A stretch of DNA of 64,000 nucleotides from Endoconidiophora laricicola (taxonomy: Eukaryota; Ascomycota; Sordariomycetes; Microascales; Ceratocystidaceae): NCBI GenBank assembly GCA_001640655.1, contig LXGT01000011.1:120626-184625 (forward strand). Reading direction: 5' to 3'. The position numbers and the translations under genes are program-made. Each line of letters begins with the position of its first letter. Positions within the stretch are counted from its first letter, which is position 1. A model generated the notes under the pieces. It was not told where the DNA came from, did not search any database, and saw only the letters and a list, made by a program, of their open reading frames with translations. This document shows, one piece after another, positions 35,005-47,500 of the stretch.

Positions 35005-35934
35005 ATGGCAACACCACCTAGCACACTTACTTACATCGGGCAGTTCTGGATTCGGCTAAAGGCGCTTTGTCCACCACTGCCTGAACGCAACGATGACAGT
35101 TTCCAGGATATTGTTGTGCCATCACACCCGGATAATGACCGCATTGCTATCATCGATGCTTACTTGATGCAAAAAGCCCAGGTCGGATGCAACCACGCTG
35201 CATACTATCTCTATGATATGTGCACTTCACTTTTGATCTCTATCAGGCGGATGATCCCTATCTACAACATTGAAGACATACTTCACGCTCGGGTTATTTG
35301 TCCTATGGACGCGCTGATCCGCAGTCTCACTGCCGACATGGCTGCAGCTCTTGCCGTGGGCCGCGAGGCTCTAGATCAGCAGATAATCGAGTTCGACAAA
35401 GGCATGGACCTCTGCATCTCATATGTCGACGACGAGATGCTCTTATATACATATCTCTCCGGCTCGGACGATGCGAACCGCAATGCTTTTGCGGAAAAAC
35501 TGGGCGACGAGGTAATCATCCTCAATATATCGGTGTATCGAATGATGGACAAGACTGTAGCGAATATAAATGCTCAGCTTGACCATGTTATAGCCACTGC
35601 CGATCAACGTTTGTGGAAACTCATTCTACACATTCGCCAGTACATAGACAGCGAACACGTCCCTAGCATGCATTGGAAACTCAACTGCAAGATCAGATCT
35701 TTCAATAAGCAGGTGGCGCTCATGCGAGCCGAGTTGAATGAAGTCTTGGAATCTGGGACCGAAACGGCAACCTATCGTCTGCGCGACAGATTAGGATATT
35801 TGATCCGACAAGACATCTTTGTCTGGGGGTATGGGCTCTACTGGGATCACAAGAAATCGGACGTCTATTGCGATGACATGAGAGAATTTTTACTGCATGA
35901 CTTATACGGCCATCACTTGGAACGGGCAAACTAG
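35005..35934 (+). CDS. Unrecognised 309-aa protein next to the polyketide synthase
   Basis: One exon with no intron. The ATG at 35005 begins MATPPSTLTYIGQFW. The protein is mostly helical by composition, with Leu/Ile/Met-rich amphipathic stretches, several Tyr-Asp pairs and scattered Cys. It has no signal peptide, no clear membrane helix and no catalytic motif I recognise. Codon use appears ordinary, with good third-position GC, which supports a real gene. It is convergent with the polyketide synthase, 406 bp from the latter's stop codon. I know no family for it and assign no function. It is possibly a lineage-restricted gene. Confidence 0.6.
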   Translation: MATPPSTLTYIGQFWIRLKALCPPLPERNDDSFQDIVVPSHPDNDRIAIIDAYLMQKAQVGCNHAAYYLYDMCTSLLISIRRMIPIYNIEDILHARVICPMDALIRSLTADMAAALAVGREALDQQIIEFDKGMDLCISYVDDEMLLYTYLSGSDDANRNAFAEKLGDEVIILNISVYRMMDKTVANINAQLDHVIATADQRLWKLILHIRQYIDSEHVPSMHWKLNCKIRSFNKQVALMRAELNEVLESGTETATYRLRDRLGYLIRQDIFVWGYGLYWDHKKSDVYCDDMREFLLHDLYGHHLERAN

Positions 35935-36340
35935 CTATGGCAAATATAATATATATATATATATATATATATAACGAAAATAGACGCAGTGACTAGTCCA
36001 AAAAGATATAAATTCATGTCTATCGACACTACACCTATCCAATCTACTTGGATGCTGATATAACTCTACCTAACGCCTATGCTAATCAGTAGAAACTGAA
36101 TGTACAACTAAGCAAACTAAAAGAGCCCGAAAAAGATGAAAACGTTTTCGTTAAAGCCCCCCAAAAGAACCAAAGGAAGATAGAATGAAAGAACCCCCGC
36201 TAAAGCAATGTAAGAACATCCTCGAAACAAATACAAATGAAAAACATAATACTAGAAATATAACTTGTCACACATCAGATCTAGCCTTAACCCCAAGACG
36301 GATTCTGTTACACAAGCCTTCTTATCATTCCATCGAGCCT
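35935..36340. other. Convergent gap between the 309-aa gene and the polyketide synthase
   Basis: This gap contains an (AT) tract of about 25 bases at 35949-35973, 15 bases after the stop codon, then AT-rich sequence that serves as the 3' flank of both genes. No gene is present. Confidence 0.5.
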
Positions 36341-38502
36341 CTAAGACTTGAGCTTAGCCTCGAGCCGCTCCACTGCAATGCCACCTAACCTCTCGACAGT
36401 GACGGCGTTGATGATCTCGAGAACACTGATGTCCGTAACAAAAGTTCTCTTCCACCAGTTGCGAATCTCGATGCTGACCATGGAATCTAGTCCCATCTGC
36501 GACAACGTTACTCCTTCGACTAGGCTTTCTTCCGGCTGCAGCAAGATGCGGCATAGTACGCGCCCGATGTTGCGGGTGACCATGTCGATATTAGCCTTGA
36601 CCTTGAGTGTCGAGGGATCTGCCGTAGCCAGACGCACAAAGTCGCGTAGCTTGGCTTCAGGCGTCTCGGCTAGATCATCGGCCGTGTTAGGTGTGGCCAC
36701 CGAGGCTGAAGCCGAGTCGCCTGCGTAGGCTGCGGCAATCATGACGGCCTCGTCAGCGGCTACACAGGAGGTGCGCAGATCGCGCTTCCACGGTACACGG
36801 CAGGATGGATCAGAGGATAGTCTTGTTGACCGCAAACCTGTGATCAGCTGGCCGTCAAACGAGTATGCGGACGCTGATGTGAGTGTGGCAATGGACTTGT
36901 TGATGGAGCGCTGGATGCTGATTTGCACTGCATCGAGCACATCTTTCTCCTGGAGCATACTTTGACCAATACTGGCAAACGTGGCACTGATAGTCTTGCT
37001 GCGGCTGATGTAGCCGACACCTTGTACGGCACCGATGTTTACCACAGAGCAAGGCAGACCGGCGTTCTGGCGGAACTGGGCAAAGGCTTCGACAAAGGTG
37101 CAAGCGGCCGTGTAGTTAGCTTGGCCGGGATATCCAGAGAGCGCAGAGATGGAACTGAACAGGACAAAGAAGTCCAGAGGGCTGTTCTTCGTTTCGTTGT
37201 GCAGGTGCCACGTACCGTCGACCTTGGGGCCCTGGGCTGCCATCCACTGCTCATATGTCATATCACGCAACGCTGCATCTGACAGAACCATTGAAAGCTG
37301 CAGAATACCGCCGATTTGCGAAGGCGCAGCCTGTATGGCGCTCTTGACTACAGCCGCATCACTGACACTGCCAGCAATAGCCTTGACGCGGCAGCCGAGA
37401 GCCTTGATTTCACGGATGAAGGCTTGGTCGGCTGCAGATTTGCCGGCAGACCGGGAAAGGAAGACGAAGCTGCGAGCACCGTTCTCGGCCATCCACACAG
37501 CAAGTGACTTTCCGAGACCGCCCATGCCGCCAGTAAGAATGTACGTCTTGAACGCTGAGAAGGTAATTCCCGCACGCTTCTTGGTGGTCTGGGCAGTGAT
37601 CTCGTCTGCTTCGTCTTGAGTAAAATCCAGGATAGCACGGCCAATGTGCTGGTTAGCCTGTAGGTTCGCAAAGGCATCTGTAACTCTGCCGACCGATACA
37701 GTCTCAGAAATAGCGATAGGCCTAATATGACCCTGGCTGTAGTGCAGCAGAGTCTTAGCCAGCAGCTTCTTAGCCTCCAATGGGCGATCATTGACAAATG
37801 ATCCGATGTCCAGGTTGACGAGAGTACGGTTCTCGTCAAAGACACCATTGCCTAGATGAGAAGCCGCACCACGAGCGATGTTGATCATCTTACCGTACGG
37901 AGCCACACATTTCCACGAAGCTTGCAGAAGCTCACCAGAGAGCGTGTTGAGAACGACATCGACACCCAAGCCATTTGTCGCAGTCTTGACGTTATTAAGG
38001 AAGGCAAGGTCACAAGATGAAAATATGTGATCGACGGGAATACCAAACTGCTTGGCAACGTACTCTGCCTTTTCATCGCTTCCCGTAGTAACGAAGACCT
38101 CGGCACCAAGCATCTGCGCGATTTGAACAGCCGCTTGGCCAACAGCACCAGAAGCAGAGTGAATCAGAACACTTTGCTTCGGCTCTAGACCAGCAATACT
38201 CACCAAAGCACGGAAGGCTGTGGCGTACGCAATTGGCATACTGGCGGCATCGGCGAAGCTTAGGTTGTTGGGGATCTTGATAACTAGATCCTTCTTGGTG
38301 ATCTTGGTAGAGACAATGGCGCCGGTTGCTAGCATCAGAACACGGTCTCCGACTTTGACATTATCGACCAAGGCACCAACGCGAGATACTATGCCGGCTG
38401 CTTCAACGCCAAGCTTGGAGTCTGAGCCCTCCAGGGAGTTCGAGTTGTTGTTGACGTCATGGAACTGTCGATCGGTTATGTTAGTAAACAGGCAAATACT
38501 GT

Positions 38503-38536
<34 letters not shown>

Positions 38537-41500
38537 AGAAGAAACACAAGACGTACCTTGTAATTCAGGCCAGCAGCGTGAATCTTAACCTCAACTTCAG
38601 AAGCTTGTAGACGAGCAGCACCCGCAGATTCAACCCAATTGACCCTGTTCAACGAGCCCATAGTTGCACTAGTTAGCGTTTTCACGGTCTCGGCCGGGTC
38701 AGTCTTTTCCGCAAGCTCTTCCTCAAACGACAAAGTCTCGTAACGAGGAGTGTATACCAGACCTTTGCTAACCGCAAACTCAGCCTCAGCATCGTGATCG
38801 ACAGAAGAAACGCCAGCACCGGAAGCAGTAAGACGCTTGACGATGGAAGTGACAGCAGTTGCGCTGGAAACATCCAGAACATCAATTTCGACAGTAGCGA
38901 ATGTCTTGGAGAGCTCGTTACGAACGTTGCGCGCAAGGCCGATGATCTGGCCGTAGCGTGGATCGTTGCATCCCATCTGAATCGGGCGCGTCAGCCACAG
39001 CATGGGACTGTTGAGCTCAGCAATAATCTTCATTAAGACAGTATAGTCGGCTTCGGGGATCTCGTGGAAGTAAGGACGCTCTAAATCAAGAGCCGAGATA
39101 ACGATAGCAGAGGACGTCGGCGTAGCAACAAACTCGGCCGTCTTGATCCAGGTTACAGTAAAGCCGGCCGTTCCTAGAACAGTAGCCAACGATAGAGCAA
39201 AGGGAGGCTTTTCACTTTGGTAGAGAATAGTAGCAGTTGTCGAAGCAGTAGACTGAGCTGCGGCAGCAGGAAGAGCCCGGGTCACAATGTTGGCCATATA
39301 AGCCAGAGACGGATCATCATCAAGCACAGCCTCATCAGCGCCGGAGAAACCAACGCTGGTGAGTTCTCGGTGCCAACGATCGACAGAGACCGTAGGAGCA
39401 TCACTACGACCATCGGCTTCGCCAAGCCACCATCCAGAGAAGGCACCGACAAGATACTTGAACAGGTTGGTTGCTATGTAAAAGATAAGGGTTAGGTTGG
39501 GTTAATCAAGCAATAAGCAAGGGCCTAGAATTTACTTACAACCAACAATCTCCTGCAGATAGAAACGGCCATTGTCACGCAATAAAGTGCGAGTATTGGC
39601 AAGAGCCTTCTTCAGAACTGGCGTAGCATGGATAACCTTGCAGAGAAAGGTTAGTATTTTGATGTCCTCGGATTTTTTTGGCCAGGATGCTTACATTGGA
39701 TGCCACAATAAGATCGTAGTGACCTAGCTGGAAGCCCTGATCAGCCGGGTTTCTAGAGATATCGAGAACTTTGTAGTTCACGTTAGGGAACTGCTTCAGT
39801 CTCTGTCTGGCAGACTCGAAAAAGCCCGAAGAGACATCAGTAAAAGTGTACTCAGCGTATCTCGGCTTCTTTGGGTCTGCAGCTAAGACGTTGAGAACAC
39901 GATTCGCCGAAGCTCCGGTGCCAGCACCGATCTCGAGGATGCGGAGGTTCGGGTTGGCATGACCACACAGTTTAAAGAAATCAGAGTAGTCGAGTAGATC
40001 GCCGAGGAAGTCGTACAAGCAGGCCATAGTGACGCCAGAGCGGTTAAAGAGGATCTCGACAGAGTTGGTCTCGCCTGTAGCCAGAGACGCCATCTGGGCG
40101 GCAAGGCTGGTAGACAGCTGCGTGATCATGGAGACCGAATGGTAGCGAGATCCCAGTTGACCAATTGCAGCTGTAACATTATCAAGCTCAGCGACACGAT
40201 CGGCAGCAGACATTACGGCATAAGAAGCAGCCTCAGGGCACAGGGCAGCCCAGCTGCCGCCTCCAGAGATCATATTAACCTTCTCATCGTACAGCCAGTT
40301 TGTGTACCTTTCTAGATAGGGCTCGGCAAAGACGATCTTCTTATCGCTAGAGGCAGCCTTGGTAGCATCGAGAGTATCTACGGATTGCAGGACACAAAGG
40401 GCAATAACCTTCTCCAGCAGTGCCTTAGACACACCGTAGACCTCAGGCAGCGGCTTCAAAATACTTTCCGGCTTAGCCAGCTCGACATCGGGGCGCCAAA
40501 CCATGCGGGCGGCGCCGATATGGTCAAAGACAGCGCCAAACTCGCCGGTCTCAGGCTTGTAGTTGGAAAAGTGGCAGCGACCAATATCGATGACCACGTC
40601 GTTGGTGCCGGGGATGACAACCTGTGCACTATGCCAACCGAGGCTCTTGCCCTTGGCGGTGTTGTGAACAAGGCTGCCCTGGGCCGATAGCGTACTGGCG
40701 CCAGGCGAAGGCTTGACGTAGATGAAATCGACAGCAGTGGGCAGTGCAGCCATCTCTAAGCGGCGTGCCGAGCCGCTGCTGGCCGTGACGAAGCCCAGCT
40801 GTAGCACGGCGTCCAACGTCACAGGGTGCTGGGCATAGACAGCTGGCAGCCACTTGCCGTGCTCTTTGTCCTGGTAAGCGGCGATAGTGGCCGCGCAGGC
40901 AGGCGCATTGGGATCGGCTGATATGGCAGCCAGAGCCTGGAAGCGCGGACCATACGAGACGCCAATGTGTGCTAGACGCTCGTACCATGACGCAGGCTCA
41001 ATCTCGCGGCTAAAAGTCTCTGGACTGGCCAGAGACGTGGCAGTAGCTGAGTAGCCCGGCTCCGGACCGGCGCGGCCTTGGCATACACACAACTGGACCC
41101 AGGACGAGCCGTTGAAGGCAGAAATTGAGAATTCGAACCACGCATCATCGGCGGAGGGGACGATTCTTGCCGTTGTCATGATCTCAACCTCGCGCGTCGT
41201 CGGCAGAACTAGCGCCGACTTGACAACTACGTTACGCAGCGTATAGCCCTCAGCGTTGCTTCCGGAGAGCTGACGTAGAGCCTCGCCGACGATGGAGATG
41301 TAGCCAGTACAAGGCAAGACGGCGTTGCTGCCGACACTGTGATCCTGCGACCAGGGAATGTCGTTAGGCGCCACAATGTTGCGCCACGTCGGCTCTAGTT
41401 CATTGCTCTCAATACCGCGAGTGCCAAGGAGCTCGTGGCGCGGATACTTCTGCATGCGATGCGCCAGCGACAGTCTGCTCTCGTTCCAGAACTCAGCGCT

Positions 41501-44500
41501 GTGGTCCCATGGATAGCGCGGCAGATCCGTCAGAGGACGAGTTCCGGCCGTCGACGGCGGCGTCAGGAAGCCAAAGTTGACTTCGTGGCCCTGGGCAAAG
41601 GCGTGGCCGGCGGTCTTGGTCAGCGAGAGGCTAGCCGGTACATTACGCAGGAAGGTGGCAATGTATAGTAGCGCCTTACTTGCCGGGCGGCCCTTTTGGA
41701 CTACAGCCGAGAAGATTTGGCGCAGCGGGCCCTGGAGCGCTGAATGCGGGCCAATTTCAATGAAGACAAGGTCCTTTTCAGCGCGGTCAGCTATGATGTT
41801 CTGCACGGCGGTGTCGAAGCGCACAGGGGACTCCAGGTTGCTACGCCAGTACGAGGCCGAGAGAAGCTCCTTTTTCTCGATCTTTTGCAAAGTGACACTC
41901 GAGTATAGAGGCACAGCCAGTTTACGCGACGCGACGGCAAGTTGAGGTGCCAAGGCAGTCTCGTATGCTCCACCGACAGCTCTCATATGGTGCGAATGGT
42001 ACGCAACATCAACGCGCAGACGGCGGTTGAAGGCAGACGTCTTGGCAATATCCGCCAGTGCAGCTTCCAGAGGCTCTTCGTCGCCGGCCAGAGTCACGCT
42101 CTGCGGGCTATTCTCGCAGGCCACAACGATGCCAGGGCGCATGAACGGGGCCACGCCCTCTTTACCTAGGCCAACGGCAGCCATGCCGCCCTTCAGACGG
42201 GTTTCCTTGGCCTGCTCAGCCTGCACGGCCCACCCACGCAGATAAGCAGCTACAATAGCCTCTTTTAGAGTTATGCCGCCCGCCGCATAAGCAGCTGCGA
42301 TCTCACCCGACGAGTGACCGACGACGGCCGTGGGCTTGATGCCACACTTTTCCAGAAACCGCAGAGCACCTAGCTGCACAGCGGTGCACAGTGGCTGCGA
42401 GAACTCTGGCTTGCCAAAGAGCGCCTTGGTCTCGTCGTCGGCGGCCGTCAGCATCTTTTCAACGGTCCATTTAGGCGCCGCCGGGCCTAGCTGGGCTAGC
42501 GCAGCGTCCATATCACGGACATCCTTAAGAAACTCAGGGAACAGACGCAGCAGGTCCGACGCCATGCCGCCCCATTGGGCTCCCTGGCCGGTGAAGACAA
42601 ATACCGGCTCAGGCGGCGACGCACGGATCGTCTGCGGCTTTTCGAACTCGAACGGCTCGTTGGCATTGTGCGTTACCACCGAGAAGGTGCGCTGGTTCAA
42701 GTGCGCCCGGCGAGTAGCCAGAGTGTAAGCTAGATCGTCCAGCACAGTCCGCGGACGCTCGATGATATACTGCGTAATATCACGGACACGCTGGTTCAGC
42801 GACTTAGTGTTGCTCGAAGTCAGAGTGACTAGACGAGGCCAAGCTGAGATCGCGGAACCACTAGCGGTAGTAGCGGTAGTCAAGAAGGGCCGATGCTGCT
42901 TAAGGAATTCAGCGGCCGAATCAACAATCAGCTATCGGATCTTAGTTAGTGACAAGTTCTTCTCAATCTAGAATAGATTCTCCACCTATACAATCCGGCA
43001 GATTGCGACTTACATGTGCATTTGATCCGCCAATACCAAAGGAGTTGATACTAACGCGACGGGCACGGTTCTCTGGGAATGGGATTGCTTCTACAGGGAC
43101 TATGACCTTAGCGGTATCAAAAGGAACTGATAGAGATAAGGTGTTAGTCTAGTGCCGTTTAGAACCCTAACGGGGCGTGATATATACTTTTAGGGTTGGG
43201 CTTGGTAAATTTGATGTTAGGCGGGATAATGCCGTGTTCAACAGCCAGAACAGCCTTTATGAGACTGCTAATGCCTGAGGCGCCTTCGGCATGGCCTAAG
43301 TTTGGCTTGATCTGTGAGGTTTGTCAGTATATCTGTGAACTTGACCTGTCTTCTAACAATACCAATCTATCACTCTCTTACCGATCCAATGTACATGGGC
43401 TTGCCGTTTGCACCGCTCGTTCCAAAGGCCTTGATGACGCCGTTGACCTCAATCGGGTCGCCTGTCGGTGTTCCCGTGCCGTGGCACTCGACAAATGGCG
43501 TCTGCGACAGATCCGAGATGCCGGCCGCCTTGTATGCCACCTCAATGGCCTCTTGCTGGTGCTTGGCATCCGGCAGCGACATTCCAGCCGTCTTGCCGTT
43601 AGCACTTAATGCCGTGCCACGGATCACAGCGCGAATTGGATCGCCGTCGCGGATCGCGTGGTCTAGCAGCTTTAGATAGACGGCGTTGATGCCCTCACCA
43701 CGGGCATATCCGTTCGCATCGGCCGAGAACGTGCGGCAAGAACCGTCTGGTGATAGAACGCCCTGCTCTGTCATGACTTCGCTGACTAGCGGGCTTAACA
43801 TCAGACTGGTGCCGGCCACAATGACACCTTCGCACTGGCCGTTATACAACGCCTCGCAGGCTTCATGAATCACAGTCAGACCCGACGAACAGGCGGTCTG
43901 GACAGCCATACTAGAGAGAGAAAGATAGGGTTAGTCTAGTGTCATATACTTTGAGCAAAAACGGAAGAGATCGACCTCCTTCTCGTTCTGATTTATCCTT
44001 ACCTCGGTCCCGACAGGTTAAACTCGTACGACACCCGGTTCGACAGGTAAAAGTCTGCGCCAGTATAAACTCTAAACGCGCCTTTCATCAACGGATCTCT
44101 GGACGTCACTTCCATCCAGTCCTGTCCGAAGTTGCCGACAAACACGCCGGTCCGCGATCCGCGCCAGTTCTTCTGGCCAGCATTCTCCATGCACTCCCAC
44201 ACCACTTCCAGCAGCAGCTTCTGCCGCGGGTCTAACGCCTCCAGTTCCGTGCGGTTCATGCTAAACATGCTGCTATCGAACGCCTTGAGGCTGACGTCCT
44301 CGTCCAGGAAGTAGCCGTAACTCGATGCCGTGCTGTTACGCCAGCCCTCGGCGTTCCACCGGCTAGCCGGTACAAGCGACCGGGCATCCCGCTTGTTGAT
44401 CAACAGTTGCCACAGATCATCTGGCGTTGAGATGCCGCCGGGAAGCCGCAGGCCAAGGCCGACGATGGCGACTGGCGGCACGGTGGGTGTTTCTTCCGGA

Positions 44501-44505
44501 GTCAT
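36341..44505 (-). CDS. Highly reducing iterative polyketide synthase (KS-AT-DH-MT-ER-KR-ACP)
   Basis: Eight exons: 44505-44003, 43910-43382, 43311-43188, 43126-43014, 42931-39695, 39636-39540, 39473-38557 and 38464-36341. All junctions keep frame, giving 2547 aa. KS has C175 (QTACSSGL), H311 (CHGTGTPTGDP) and H351 (NLGHAEG). The AT nucleophile is S630 (GHSSGE). DH has H954 and D1130 (HPVTLDAV); its HxxxGxxxxP motif reads HSVGSNAVLP, with the Gly moved one place. The methyltransferase SAM loop EIGAGTG is near 1425. ER has HSASGAVGQAA near 1942, KR has TGGMGGLG at 2151-2158 with Y2291, and the ACP phosphopantetheine Ser is 2501 (GLDSM). All domains look catalytically competent, so a C-methylated, largely reduced chain is expected. 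There is no thioesterase, reductase or condensation domain after the ACP, so release must occur in trans. The product is unknown. No tailoring genes adjoin it. Confidence 0.95.
38506..38534. repeat. (AT)n microsatellite inside a polyketide synthase intron
   Basis: About 29 bases of perfect AT repeat lie within the 92-nt intron 38556-38465 that interrupts the start of the enoyl reductase domain. Length variation here would change the donor-to-branch distance (branch site TTACTAAC at about 38480-38487). Confidence 0.85.
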
Positions 44506-47500
44506 GTTCTCTTTTGTATAGAAGCAAGGGTCAAAGCTAATGATGTTGAATAGCGAATAGGGTTAGTGTGCGTTGGCGTAGTTGTTGAGAATAGAAGCCT
44601 TTGCACAGGGGGAAAAGAAAAGTAAGTGAAAAAAAAAGGGATATACTAGAACAGTATGTATGTGGAGGGAAGAAAGAAGAAGAAAAAAGAAGACTTAAAT
44701 CAGTCAATCTTCTACATCATCGTCGTGGAACAGCGACCCTGGGGCCTCTTATAGAGAATCATGGAATAATACAGGGAACAGTAGTTATCTTTCCCGATTG
44801 CACTGCAACTTTGCAAGGACACGGGCTTCTTTCGCATCTTCCTTCTCGTTGCTACCCACTGTGCAGCACATCCCCATGTCTTCGGCCATAGGATATTCCA
44901 CTTGGCTGGCCCGTCAAAGATGCATGGATTGATTGATACCCAAGCATTTAGCATCCAGCATTCAAACAACAGCTGATTTTCCAATGTTCAGGACGCACGC
45001 CAGACACCAGATTCACGTCCAGTGTTCTCTCTATAGGCAGAGAAGAAGAAAAAAAGGTGTGATCTCAAGCAAGAAGCACTAATCATCCAAGCAGCAACAA
45101 CAAGAAAGAGGCAGAAACACATTACAAGAAATCCTTATCTCACACCCTTCCTTCGTAGACACCCTTCTCAACCTTTATTTTTTTTTACTTACACATGATC
45201 TATATCATGGCTAGTCTCTAGAATCCTCTTGCTAATAAGTCCGTCAATATCGGACCAGTCCGCTGAACTGTCCAGACAAGCATATTCGTCGTGCCTCCGA
45301 TCCACGGTATGCATGTATATGTACATGTGAATATGCGGATGGGTGCATGAAGGTCTGCGTGTGCGCGTATTGGTTGCTCATAGAAACAACGACGACGACA
45401 AGGCCAAGGCAATACATGCAACAAACTCAACTCAATAATAATCACATCATGGAATCATTGTAGATTCATTACATGAAGAACAGACTATTTCTGGATCCCG
45501 ACGCACCAGTCAGTCTATGGCTATAGGAGTAGGACTCGGTCTCGGCCCTGCACCCCCAACTCTGGAAAGGAACTCAAGTGTGCGTGCGATTCCGCCCGCC
45601 TCCAAAGCAACGAGAGAGAGAGAGAGACGACAAGAGCTAGAGATAGGGTAGACATTCGCCGTGTCCTGCCTGTACTGGGGCGTCCGTCTAGTCAGAGGAG
45701 ACTCTACTCTACTTTTCTAACGAATACAACAAAGGCCGCAAGACCGAGTCGTTGTACCAGAGGGCCCCAGAAACGCCACCATGGCCGGCGGAACCGGCGG
45801 CTACGGAATCAACGCCCTTCCTTCTATCCCCTCCTCGGTAATAAATCAATGATAAATACACCTAGAAAGACAATTGGATTGTTGCTTATCTAGACTACTT
45901 TCGGTAGCTTACTAGTTTCCTTAGTCGTCTGCCAGTCTTCTCGACCGGGTGACCTCATTGACTTCTTTTCTGCCTGTCAGCTTCCTTTACTCTTCCTCCT
46001 CTAGCCGCTAGATGATGTACGTGGTCAAGGTAGTATGCCATGCAGAGAAAACAAATATTTGAAGATGAACAAGACATCATGCCTTCAGGAATGTGCGGCG
46101 TCGTGCTATACTTTTTTAGCTCAAGTAGCACTACTATATAGTACAACTCTTCCGGAAGGCATTTTGCCTGCAGTAGCGAAAAGAAAAAAAAAGCTCCTTC
46201 AACAACTTCGGTCTACTATGTATGATACGTGTTTCTAATGCGACACTGACCGCATTTGTCCATACAAAGCGGGGACTCTGAACTGTGAAGTCTCAACTAA
46301 AGTCTTAATTAAGTTTTGAGCCTTTTCTTAGGGTCAGTCATGATCGAATATGCCAGTGTCAAATATCAAGCAAAAATGGCTGCGTCTTGCATCTGCTTGA
46401 ACCGTAATCTGAATGCAGGGAAGCAGGCAGTGGCCAAGGCAAGACAGACAAACGTATAGAGTCTGTCTGACCGTCTGATACCTTTTTTTCTATTAATTTT
46501 TTTTTTTAATTTTTCATCTTTGCTTGCTATGATTCATCGTAGCAGTCAAAACTCAGATTGGATGGACAAGGGAAGGGCATGGGATGCTAAAGGTTAGCCC
46601 ACAGCAGGGCCTAACCATGTCGTTATCGAATCAACCCATAGAGCTGGGCTCTGAGTAGCAGCCCTAGCCACGGCTGGCCAGTAAAGTCCCATGCTAGCTA
46701 GGCGTAACCAATTACACCGGTATAAATGACAAGAACAACTCAGTAGTCTAGAAGAGACTATAGTACGTTTATTATTAGTAGAATGCAAAGAATTCAAGTA
46801 ATTGTCTGACAATGACAAAAATAACAGTAACGGAGGTCTGGACAGCCAACTTTACTAACATCGAACGAAGGTTGGTCTAGACAGGGGGTGGGTGGGTGTC
46901 TCAAACTTACTGTGTAGACTTCTTATGATGGACGGAGACGTGGGGAACGGCGACTGCTACACTTGATTATACTTGATATTATTGTGGTTATTATGCATCT
47001 TGCCCACCTCCAGTTCGGCCCGGCCAAGACACGTTGTGTGTAAGCAAGATATTGGACAGACAAAGCTTCCCGAAAATGTCCCCTTCCAAGCGAACAAGGG
47101 CGGAACTCTCTCAGTTGGAGACAGTTGAGTTGAGGTGCATACGTTATCAGCACTAGCTATTACCACCACTACCAGCGGCTCCAGCCTTTGGTTCAGTCTG
47201 GCCCTAGTCGTAGTTGCAGCTGTGACCGTAGAGGCGGTCGTAGTAATAGTGGCGGAGGGTGTAGTGAGGGATTTCCAGGGTGGGAATTGTGTCTTATTTT
47301 TTGGGGGTCTGTTCTTTCCCGCCAGATCGCTGTATAGTAGTATCTTTCTGAGGCATATTCAGCGCCTTAGCCAATAGCTAATACTACCCACACCCTAAAA
47401 ACCTACTCGCATTATCAGAGGGATGGATGGAGCGGTAGGCGGGAACGGAAACATTGTGCTACCCTCAGCCTATTCTCAACCCACCCTCCCGAAAAGGACA

